Source: a virus
Direction: 5' to 3' (one strand)
DNA: 64,000 nucleotides
Virus record (IMG/VR): IMGVR_UViG_3300021959_006010
Coordinates: 124,001-188,000 of that record
Shown here: piece by piece, positions 57,784-64,000 of the stretch
Position numbering within the stretch: position 1 is the first letter of the stretch
Layout of the letters: each line of letters starts with the position of its first letter
Program-made: the position numbers and the translations under genes
Notes under the pieces: generated by a model
Told to the model about the DNA's origin: nothing
Seen by the model: the letters and a program-made list of their open reading frames with translations, nothing else
Database searches by the model: none

Positions 57784-58032
57784 TTAGTAACCTAATTCTC
57801 TTTTACGTTTTGCTAGTGCTTTTAGATGTCTGTTGCGAGCTTGTTTTTTCTTTCTGTTTTTTACAATACTCGGCTTTTCATAAAATTCTCGATTTCTTAG
57901 TTCTTGTAAAACACCATCTTCTTGAACTAATTTCTTGAAGCGTCTCATAGCTTTATTAAAATCGCCATTGCGTACTTCTACACGAAGTCCTTGAACTTCA
58001 ACTTCGTTTTTTCTATTTTGATTCCTGCGCAA
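57784..58032 (-). CDS. rpsU: Ribosomal protein S21
   Basis: Basic protein of about 82 aa with VQGLRVEVRNGDFNKAMRRF, KKLVQEDGVLQELRNREFYE and KPSIVKNRKKKQARNR, the S21 pattern. Start: TTG at 58032 has GGAGG five bases ahead; an ATG at 58044 has no ribosome site, so I prefer TTG. Overlaps the previous gene by 20 bases. S21 is needed for initiation in many bacteria and is known in phages of marine hosts; it may favour phage messages. Confidence 0.9.
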   Translation of the reverse strand: MRRNQNRKNEVEVQGLRVEVRNGDFNKAMRRFKKLVQEDGVLQELRNREFYEKPSIVKNRKKKQARNRHLKALAKRKRELGY

Positions 58033-58411
58033 AATTGCCTCCATCTTCTATCAAAAAATCGAGTGTATAAACTCTTTTAACACTTATATTAGTATATACT
58101 GGATTGGTATCATTTGTCAACCAATAAGTGTTTGTGTTTGCAACAATAAAACTTGCTAAATCTCTTACACGTCTTGGGCTATTGTCAATGTCAAAGATTA
58201 CTATATCTGCTATGTGTGCAACACTAAGCAACCAATCTATATTTTCTTCTTCTTCGGGATTATCGTATATGTAAATATTAAGAGGTGCATTCCAAGATTC
58301 TAGATGATTTTGAAACTCTTCTTTTATAGAATCTCTACAACCGATTAATAAAAAACTACGATTATTATTAAACAATTTATCCGGTGCGGTAATCAAGTTA
58401 ATTGTGTGCAT
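58013..58411 (-). CDS. Conserved marine-phage protein, 132 aa
   Basis: Rossmann-like alternation: RSFLLIGCRDSIKEEFQNHL, PLNIYIYDNPEEEENIDWLL, HIADIVIFDIDN. I recognise this type from T4-like marine phages, where it is hypothetical. Its last codons contain the ribosome site and start of rpsU. Confidence 0.65.
   Translation of the reverse strand: MHTINLITAPDKLFNNNRSFLLIGCRDSIKEEFQNHLESWNAPLNIYIYDNPEEEENIDWLLSVAHIADIVIFDIDNSPRRVRDLASFIVANTNTYWLTNDTNPVYTNISVKRVYTLDFLIEDGGNFAQESK
58091..58120 (-). promoter_or_regulatory. Possible sigma70-type promoter for rpsU
   Basis: TTGACA at 58115-58120 and TATACT at 58091-58096, 18-base spacer, inside the 132-residue gene. Confidence 0.45.
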
Positions 58412-58433
58412 ACTTTATATATTCAAACCTTGA

Positions 58434-60641
58434 TTATTTTTTGTCGTTTTTGGTAGGTTTCTTTTTTTGAATTTCCTCAATTTCTTCTGTATAAAACATT
58501 TTATTTACAGTTGGAGGAATAGGCTGCTGTACTTTATTCCAAAGACTATCGGGACTTTGTTCAGCGTTTTGTACGTATCCTGTTTTGTATACTACTTCGT
58601 CGGAAGGTAAAGGAATCGGTCTTGTAATGTTCGCCACTCTCTGCCCTGTTTGAATACTTGACTCATGGCTAGTTTCCCCATCTCGTTCATTGTCCACCAC
58701 ATCGTTTTCTTGTAATTCTGTTGCATCTGTGTCCCGAACATTTTGTCCATCATCTCTAGATTCGCTAGGTGTATCGTCAGTAGGTTGTGTATCATCTACT
58801 TCTCCTTGTTGTATTCCAGTGTCTTCTGGATTATCTTGTTGCGTGTCTTCTGTGCTTTCAGATTCTTCTTCTGTGCCCACTGGCGTAACATCTTCCTGCG
58901 CAACTTCTGCATCTTCTTCAAGTGCTGTTCTTTGTTCAACTTCTTCATCTAGCTGTCTCTCTTCTTCTGTGGCCACAGCCATTCCTTTGGCAGTGTCTCC
59001 TCTCGTACCTCCGGTTCCAGTGGTATGTTCGCTAGTAATTGTTTCAACAGTTCCTCCGTTGTCATCTACTTCCTCCTCTTTAGTAGGCGGCGTAGAATCG
59101 TCAATATTAAAACTAGAGTTGTCAACTATAGTATGTTCTCGCTGGCGTTCGTGATCTTTCCATTCTGCTTGCCGAAGTAACTCCTTCTGATCGTCTTTAC
59201 GTTTTTTATTAAATTCAAACGTATATTGACTTGCGATCAAAAGTAACACAGCTAACGGGTCAAAAACAAAGATGATAATAAGTATCACCCAACGAACGGC
59301 TTCTTCCAGCATATCAGTATCAGTTTGCTCACCGTAAACAAATTCTGCAATATACTTTACTGGGCCTACTTCTGCTTCTAGTTTGCGATATTCTGCTTCT
59401 AGAGCATATTTTTCTTCTGTGAGTGTGTCTATTTCTGCATTTGCAGTTCTAATGCGATCATTTTGTTCTTCAATAGCCGCATCTATTTCGGCGGCTTTGT
59501 CTTCTTGCGCAAGTTGCGCTCGTAGACGTTCAATTAATGCCTGTGATTGTGCAACCTGAGTTTCTGCACTCTCACGCAATCTCTGTATCTCGTCTCTTGC
59601 TGTTGCAATTATAGGAGACTCAGTTTGACGCACTTCGTCAATCTTACCCAGCATTGTAAGCTCTCTGTCTTTTAATGCTGGTATTTGAGATGTTCTAATA
59701 TCTTTTACTATTCCTGCAAGACGCTCGCGTTCGCTATCTACTGTGCTTGTAGCAGATACACGTAATTGTGATACTTCGCCTTGTATTTGTGTAATACGCT
59801 CACGCTGTGCCGCTACCCAAGCAACAAGAGCCTTACGTGTGTTACTCCCAAATGCGCCATCACTTGTTACACCAATAATTGCTTGTCCTGCTCTAATTTG
59901 ATCTCGTTCGCCACTATTGACTTGATTAGTAACACGAATAATTTCTTGTTCAATTGCATCTATTTGCTCAAGCAAAGGATCTACTGCACTTGTGTCAGCA
60001 CTAAGATTTGCAATCTTATCTTCGTATTCTCTTGCGGTAGTTTCTAAACGTGATATTTCATCTAGGATATTTGTTAATTGAGTTTCAAATGGCTTAGTTC
60101 TATTATTATCATTTTCTCTAGCATCTGCAATAATTTGATTTTGCTGACCAATAGCTGGCTGAATACGTTCAAATGCAAGATCAATACGTTCTTGCTCTTT
60201 GTCAATTTGATTTTGTATGTTTGCATCAGAACCTGTACCTGTAGACTGTAAGTTTTCAATACGTTCTTGTGCTCTTACTACAATGCCTTCTTGACGTGCA
60301 ATTTCTGTAGTCAGACGTTCAACTTGTGCAACACTTTCTTGACTAGCACTTGTTTGTTCGATGTGTGCTTTAGATAAGAATCCAAAGATACCCATACTTG
60401 TAATAAGCATAAGAACTATTACTGCAAGTGTCAGATATCCTTTAAGCCACCAAACAGTTTGTTTCCAATATCGGTGTAACCAAACTGCTGTTACTAGTTT
60501 AGCAATCTCTAGTGTGCCGCCCATAATCATAATAGGCACAGCAGCCGCGGCAAAAATAGCCACAAGGCCAGCGACTGAGTAGTATATAGCAACGGCGCTT
60601 ATTGACAGCGCCGTTATTAATGTTAAAATTCCTAAGAGCAT
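58434..60641 (-). CDS. Polytopic membrane protein with long coiled coil, 735 aa
   Basis: Three membrane helices in the first 95 residues (ILTLITALSISAVAIYYSVA, VAIFAAAAVPIMIMGG, YLTLAVIVLMLITSMGIFGF), a coiled coil of about 340 residues, another membrane segment near 452-476 (WVILIIIFVFDPLAVLLLIA) and an acidic Glu/Asp/Thr-rich tail of about 250 residues. Near 255-285 IIGVTSDGAFGSNTRKALVA has the pattern of a peptidoglycan-binding repeat. Common in marine T4-like phages without known function; the layout suggests an envelope-spanning tether. Confidence 0.75.
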   Translation of the reverse strand: MLLGILTLITALSISAVAIYYSVAGLVAIFAAAAVPIMIMGGTLEIAKLVTAVWLHRYWKQTVWWLKGYLTLAVIVLMLITSMGIFGFLSKAHIEQTSASQESVAQVERLTTEIARQEGIVVRAQERIENLQSTGTGSDANIQNQIDKEQERIDLAFERIQPAIGQQNQIIADARENDNNRTKPFETQLTNILDEISRLETTAREYEDKIANLSADTSAVDPLLEQIDAIEQEIIRVTNQVNSGERDQIRAGQAIIGVTSDGAFGSNTRKALVAWVAAQRERITQIQGEVSQLRVSATSTVDSERERLAGIVKDIRTSQIPALKDRELTMLGKIDEVRQTESPIIATARDEIQRLRESAETQVAQSQALIERLRAQLAQEDKAAEIDAAIEEQNDRIRTANAEIDTLTEEKYALEAEYRKLEAEVGPVKYIAEFVYGEQTDTDMLEEAVRWVILIIIFVFDPLAVLLLIASQYTFEFNKKRKDDQKELLRQAEWKDHERQREHTIVDNSSFNIDDSTPPTKEEEVDDNGGTVETITSEHTTGTGGTRGDTAKGMAVATEEERQLDEEVEQRTALEEDAEVAQEDVTPVGTEEESESTEDTQQDNPEDTGIQQGEVDDTQPTDDTPSESRDDGQNVRDTDATELQENDVVDNERDGETSHESSIQTGQRVANITRPIPLPSDEVVYKTGYVQNAEQSPDSLWNKVQQPIPPTVNKMFYTEEIEEIQKKKPTKNDKK

Positions 60642-60686
60642 AGTCTTGTATTTAAGTCAAAAATAGCCTCGAATTAAGCTATCTTA

Positions 60687-61196
60687 TTACTTCTCCCATC
60701 GATAAAAAACGTGTACACCGATTCTTCCAACTAAATCAAAGTTTCGAGCCCATCTAGGTTGTACATAATTAGCATGATAGTGAGTAGCACCTTCGGAGAT
60801 TCCTCTAAAATCTCCGTGTACCATCATCATATATGCTCTTTGTTGTGCATTTACCCACGCATCTTTGTCTGTAGGATAATCACTTTTGCCATCACAATAC
60901 CAGCTGAATTGGCATTGGTTACGTTTCATTTGTCCGTTAGGATGTTTAAGTCCTTGTTTTACAACTCCGCAAATTGTATTTGGATAGCGTGTATCTTGTA
61001 CACGATTAAGAACTACATCAGCAACAGCTAATTGATCTGCTAGATTTGATCCTCGTGCTTCGTAGTAAATATTCTGTGCAAGACACCATTCTTCTTCATT
61101 TCCTGCATGTGGAAATAAAATGTCCATGCCAGTTTCTTTTGCTTGTGCCGTGCTGGATACTGCCAGCAGAACTGCTGCGATTAGATATTTTTTCAT
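60687..61196 (-). CDS. Secreted SleB/CwlJ-type cell-wall hydrolase
   Basis: 169 residues with a signal peptide (MKKYLIAAVLLAVSSTAQAK). CLAQNIYYEARGSNLADQLA holds the catalytic Glu (E46) of Hydrolase_2 enzymes; VADVVLNRVQDTRYPNTICG, QCQFSWYCDG and GATHYHANYVQPRWA complete the family pattern. It cuts peptidoglycan, so it is a lysin candidate exported by the Sec path. GGGCAAGAAAAC is a weak ribosome site and a GATAAATA late box is upstream. Confidence 0.88.
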   Translation of the reverse strand: MKKYLIAAVLLAVSSTAQAKETGMDILFPHAGNEEEWCLAQNIYYEARGSNLADQLAVADVVLNRVQDTRYPNTICGVVKQGLKHPNGQMKRNQCQFSWYCDGKSDYPTDKDAWVNAQQRAYMMMVHGDFRGISEGATHYHANYVQPRWARNFDLVGRIGVHVFYRWEK

Positions 61197-61214
61197 GTTT
61201 TCTTGCCCTTTTTG

Positions 61215-61222
61215 TATTTATC
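61215..61222 (-). promoter_or_regulatory. Late-promoter box GATAAATA
   Basis: NATAAATA octamer overlapping the previous gene's stop and 20 bases upstream of the hydrolase gene. Confidence 0.45.
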
Positions 61223-61646
61223 GACGCATTTGTGCTATTTCTTTTGCTTGTTTAGTACCACGCATAATAGGTACAGCATTGGATTTATGCATTGTGCCAA
61301 TTCCAACAATAAGGTCTCCTGTATATTGGGGTGATTCTTTCTTTGCTGCAAAACCATCAATAGTGTTAGAAAGACTTGGATAGTTTTTTGTTTCTCGCTG
61401 ATATGTTTCTTTAGGAACATATGGTTCGAATTCTTTTTTAACTACCTTATGTTCGCCGCGAATGTAAGAAAGGTACTGTTCGAGCGTGTCGAACTGTGCC
61501 GAATGGCAATTTGTTTGGCGCATACGTTTGTTATATGCTCGCCATTCTTGCTCTAGTTTGAGCATTTGATTGTCAGTTAGATTCTTCTTCTTACGCTTCT
61601 TGTAGTTTGTTGTGGTCATATAAGGACCTACTAGATGCATAGTCAT
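61218..61646 (-). CDS. Conserved marine-phage protein, 142 aa
   Basis: MTMHLVGPYMTTTNYKKRKK, then a basic helix and SPQYTGDLIVGIGTMHKSNA. Familiar as a hypothetical of marine T4-like phages. The ribosome site AGGAG lies six bases from the ATG and is the right arm of a perfect 10-base inverted repeat whose left arm lies in the promoter spacer (see 61652). Confidence 0.7.
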   Translation of the reverse strand: MTMHLVGPYMTTTNYKKRKKKNLTDNQMLKLEQEWRAYNKRMRQTNCHSAQFDTLEQYLSYIRGEHKVVKKEFEPYVPKETYQRETKNYPSLSNTIDGFAAKKESPQYTGDLIVGIGTMHKSNAVPIMRGTKQAKEIAQMRR

Positions 61647-61651
61647 AAAAA

Positions 61652-61693
61652 ACTCCTGCTATTTTGTTACTGTCTAAACAGTATAGCAGGAGT
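61652..61693 (-). promoter_or_regulatory. RBS-masking hairpin overlapping a promoter
   Basis: Arms ACTCCTGCTA (61684-61693) and TAGCAGGAGT (61652-61661) pair perfectly, with an inner ACTGT/ACAGT stem. The right arm holds the AGGAG of the gene at 61646. Read-through transcripts would hide the ribosome site; transcripts started at the promoter here lack the left arm and would be open. Confidence 0.7.
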
Positions 61694-61708
61694 CTATTAT
61701 CTTGTCAA
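61680..61708 (-). promoter_or_regulatory. Sigma70-type promoter within the hairpin
   Basis: TTGACA at 61703-61708, TATACT at 61680-61685, 17-base spacer. The predicted start near 61673 lies after the left hairpin arm. Confidence 0.8.
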
Positions 61709-61714
61709 GTCTTT

Positions 61715-61969
61715 TTATTGGATGTTGTTTTCACGCTTCCAAACACGATGTTTTGCTTCGCTCCAAACAACCATTGCAAAGCTATAAACAACAAACGGAA
61801 TACCAATTGTTAGCCAAGCAAAGAATTGACTTTGAAAGTCTGCGTAACCAAATGCAACATAGCCTTGAGTAATAACATACCATACTGCCATTATTCCTAC
61901 AAAGCCTGCAATAAGTTTTGCAACAATCTTTACAGATTCGATTAGTGTATTTTTAGTAGTTGAATTCAT
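61715..61969 (-). CDS. Two-span membrane protein, 84 aa
   Basis: ATG at 61969 after AGGAGAAAAACATC; longer frames upstream run through the promoter. Helices: IVAKLIAGFVGIMAVWYVIT and FFAWLTIGIPFVVYSFAMVV, basic C-terminus KHRVWKRENNIQ. Possible holin by topology only. Confidence 0.68.
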   Translation of the reverse strand: MNSTTKNTLIESVKIVAKLIAGFVGIMAVWYVITQGYVAFGYADFQSQFFAWLTIGIPFVVYSFAMVVWSEAKHRVWKRENNIQ

Positions 61970-62032
61970 GATGTTTTTCTCCTTTATCATGTTGGGCATT
62001 TGCCTCCCGACTACCAAATGCGCTATGTGTAT

Positions 62033-62061
62033 AACATAGCACAACACTACATCTATGTCAA
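62033..62061 (-). promoter_or_regulatory. Sigma70-type promoter with operator-like palindrome
   Basis: TTGACA at 62056-62061, TATGTT at 62033-62038, 17-base spacer. The -10 sits in the inverted repeat GCTATGT-TATAC-ACATAGC, which could be a protein-binding site or a leader hairpin. Confidence 0.7.
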
Positions 62062-62065
62062 CAGT

Positions 62066-62206
62066 TTATTTGTCAAGTTTTTTCTTTATCCAAAGAACAC
62101 TTGCATAAACAGCAAGAGCCCACACTGTTGCGAGTAATATATCGCTCCAGTGTTCTCGCATATTGTAGATAAACTCTATGCCTACTCTTGCTGTATCTGC
62201 GTCCAT
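62066..62206 (-). CDS. Small membrane protein, 46 aa
   Basis: ATG at 62206 overlaps the stop of the S74-domain gene (TAATG). After an acidic start (MDADTARVGIEFIYNMREHW) comes one membrane helix (ILLATVWALAVYASVLWI) and a basic end KKKLDK. Single-span, N-out or N-in unknown. Confidence 0.6.
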   Translation of the reverse strand: MDADTARVGIEFIYNMREHWSDILLATVWALAVYASVLWIKKKLDK

Positions 62207-63945
62207 TAGTGTATACTTGGCAATTTATTATAGTCTACTTGATAGTAGCCTGACTCGTGTATACTCACTGCGTCAGCGTACTCAGTGTCTAATAGCTCTT
62301 GTGCCATTACACCCGTATGCTGCTCGTTGCTCCATACATAATTGTATGTGTAAGTGTTAAGTCCTGCAACTACACCTGCAAACTCTACATTCTCTTTTAG
62401 ACGCACATCTGAAAACCATTTCTTAGGATTGCTAATGGTTTTCCAGGCTTTGTTAGCCGCGTCTTCAATTGCCTTTTCAGCACTGTTGATTGCATTGTTG
62501 CATTGATTAATTGCTGAGTTACAAGCATTGATAGTTGAATTAGCTGCGTTCATCATATTTTGTGCAGACAATGCTTGTTTTGTCCAATTAGCAGCTTCAC
62601 TGCCCCAATGTGCTACTGAGTTAGCTGCATTGGTTACTGCGCTAGTTGCATCGTTTACTGCTTTCTCTGTCGCATTTACTGCACTGTTAGCACCTGCTAG
62701 TGCTTTTTGTGCGCCTACTTGTGCTTCTTGTGCAACGCCTAGGCTGTAGTTTGCAACTTTAACTGCTTCGTCTTGTGCTGCATCAAGTTGATCAGTCATA
62801 TACTTCTGTGCTTTGTCAACTGTGCCGCCTGCATCTAGGATTGCTTGTGCGCCGTCAATGATAGGATTCATATCAATGTCTAGATCAAAGTCTGCGTCTA
62901 GTCCAATTAGACAAGCAACCTTACCGTCTACACCAATTGATAGTTTGTTGTCTTCGTATGTTGCGTGAGCACCACCACTTACACCAATTTGTGCACCAGC
63001 ACTTACACCTGCTGAACCACCTGCTTCTACATTACCTACGTGAGCTGAACCACTTGCATCTGCACTAACACTTGCGCCTGCAATGGCACCACCTTCAACA
63101 CTTGCACCGTGTTCGCCAACACTTGCACTTCCGCCTGCTTGTGCATATGCTTCTGCGTGTACACCTGCTTCGCCTTCTGCGCCTGCGTCAACGCTTACAT
63201 CACCAATAGGCGTATCTAGTCCAATGCTTGCATCTGCACTTCCACCTACTGTTGCATCAGCACTTGCACTTGCACCTACTTCTGCGGCTGCACTTGCATC
63301 ACTACCATCCCAGCCGCCACTTGCGTTTGCGTGGGCTTCTACTTCTGCACCTGCTTGAGCGTTTGCTTCTGCACTTGCATCTTCGTGTAGTGTACCAATG
63401 TTACCTAGGTCTTGTTGTGCGTGTGCTTCTGCGCCTGCTTCTGCATCAGCACTAACACCTGCGTGAGCTTCTGCACCTGCTGCAAACGAACTGTCTGTAG
63501 TTTCTACACCAGCACTTGCTCCCGCTTCTGCACTTGCGTGAGCACCTGCACTTGCACTTGCTCCAGCATTTTCGTTGCCTACACTTGTGCTTGTGTCAAC
63601 ACCTGCACTTGCATCTACAACTACTGCGTATTGCGGTTCGCTTACTTTGTCAACATTAGCTTGTGCATCTAGTACAGCAGCGTGAGCAGCATCATATTCT
63701 TCTTGTTTTTTCTTTTGATCTTCAACAGCCGCATCGTGATCTTTTTGCGCTTGATCCAACTGTGCCTGAGCATCTTTTTGTTGTTGCTCTGCTTTTGCTT
63801 TTTCTTGATCAGCGTGTGCTTTATTTGAATCAGCAGTGTTTTTTTGTTGTGTAGCACTGCTTAGTTGATTCTGTGCCTGAGATTTTTCTGCTTCTTTTTG
63901 GTTCTTTTCGTTCTGCGCATTGCGCTTGTCGTCTTCTGCACTCAT
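62206..63945 (-). CDS. Ala/Gly/Ser-repeat fibre protein with S74 autoprotease domain, 579 aa
   Basis: TAGGAGATACTCA precedes the start. Residues 1-105 form a charged coiled coil (Lys/Gln/Ala). Residues about 110-345 are Ala/Gly/Ser/Asp/Glu repeats (ASAEAGASAG, GAEAHA, ADASG) with regular spacing. A helical region of about 140 residues follows, then FSDVRLKENVEFAGVVAGLN, GVMAQELLDTEYADAV and YYQVDYNKL, the Peptidase_S74 intramolecular chaperone with its Ser and Lys. Such domains trimerise fibres then cut themselves off. So this is probably a virion or exported trimer. Confidence 0.83.
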   Translation of the reverse strand: MSAEDDKRNAQNEKNQKEAEKSQAQNQLSSATQQKNTADSNKAHADQEKAKAEQQQKDAQAQLDQAQKDHDAAVEDQKKKQEEYDAAHAAVLDAQANVDKVSEPQYAVVVDASAGVDTSTSVGNENAGASASAGAHASAEAGASAGVETTDSSFAAGAEAHAGVSADAEAGAEAHAQQDLGNIGTLHEDASAEANAQAGAEVEAHANASGGWDGSDASAAAEVGASASADATVGGSADASIGLDTPIGDVSVDAGAEGEAGVHAEAYAQAGGSASVGEHGASVEGGAIAGASVSADASGSAHVGNVEAGGSAGVSAGAQIGVSGGAHATYEDNKLSIGVDGKVACLIGLDADFDLDIDMNPIIDGAQAILDAGGTVDKAQKYMTDQLDAAQDEAVKVANYSLGVAQEAQVGAQKALAGANSAVNATEKAVNDATSAVTNAANSVAHWGSEAANWTKQALSAQNMMNAANSTINACNSAINQCNNAINSAEKAIEDAANKAWKTISNPKKWFSDVRLKENVEFAGVVAGLNTYTYNYVWSNEQHTGVMAQELLDTEYADAVSIHESGYYQVDYNKLPSIH

Positions 63946-63978
63946 TGAGTATCTCCTATTGGTTACATAATAGTTATT

Positions 63979-64000
63979 AAAAAAGGACCCTTTCGGATCC
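63979..64000 (-). terminator. Intrinsic terminator at the right edge
   Basis: GGATCC and GGGTCC arms (one G-T pair) with a GAAA loop, followed by TTTTTT, on the minus strand. It ends transcription coming from beyond the window, just ahead of the S74-domain gene. Confidence 0.8.

Overview
The window reads as part of a large, AT-rich marine phage genome of T4-like (myovirus) gene content. The signs are a two-subunit T4-type topoisomerase, an ATP-dependent DNA ligase, very long modular tail-fibre genes, a cluster of seven tRNAs, NATAAATA late-promoter boxes ahead of structural genes, and auxiliary genes typical of ocean viruses (heme oxygenase, bilin reductase, Hsp20, ClpP, ClpS, S21, UvsE, QueD). 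Nearly every gene is on the minus strand. Plus-strand exceptions are 12962-13249, 13698-13943, the 2798-residue gene at 16574-24970, 47104-47538 and 52962-53207. No photosystem gene is present, the promoters are consensus sigma70 type, and the FNR and IF-1 look proteobacterial, so I infer a heterotrophic Gram-negative host; the window cannot prove this.

Layout. 1-26.4 kb: structural region with an S8-like protein at the left edge, tail fibres of 688, 605 and 2637 residues (minus), an opposing 2798-residue fibre (plus), a 374-residue fibre-like protein, and between them an IscA/ErpA-like protein, UvsE, a ferredoxin-NADP reductase and QueD. 26.4-34.1 kb: topoisomerase, ligase, phosphoesterase, a radical-SAM protein and a deaminase. 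33.7-35.2 kb: seven tRNAs (Cys, Pro, Trp, Thr, Gly, Ser, Asn) with small genes and two structured non-coding stretches. 35.2-41.4 kb: a tightly packed run of small overlapping genes including ClpP and TilS. 41.4-46.6 kb: two methyltransferase-like proteins and a helicase split over two overlapping ORFs with a GIY-YIG-like N-terminus, followed upstream by a SprT-like protease. 46.7-48.6 kb: IF-1, an AbrB-like protein and acidic unknowns. 48.3-52.9 kb: exported and membrane proteins, one extremely Asn/Thr-rich. 53-58.4 kb: Fis-like regulator, unknown 414-residue protein, bilin reductase, heme oxygenase, ClpS, Hsp20, GMP reductase and S21. 58.4-64 kb: membrane coiled-coil protein, SleB-like hydrolase, small membrane proteins and an Ala/Gly-rich protein ending in an S74 autoprotease domain.

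How it works together. Several genes support host takeover of translation and proteostasis (tRNAs, TilS, IF-1, S21, ClpP/ClpS, Hsp20). Heme oxygenase plus a PcyA/PcyX-type reductase would make a bilin from host heme, and the phage FNR and IscA-like protein could supply reductant and Fe-S maturation. The 42.3-46.2 kb block looks like a phage-encoded DNA modification/restriction-type module. Transcription appears to use TTGACA-17-TATAAT promoters for early/middle genes and NATAAATA boxes for late genes. There is essentially no stretch longer than 300 bases without a gene, tRNA or structured element. Protein assignments come from reading sequence motifs; no database search was run.
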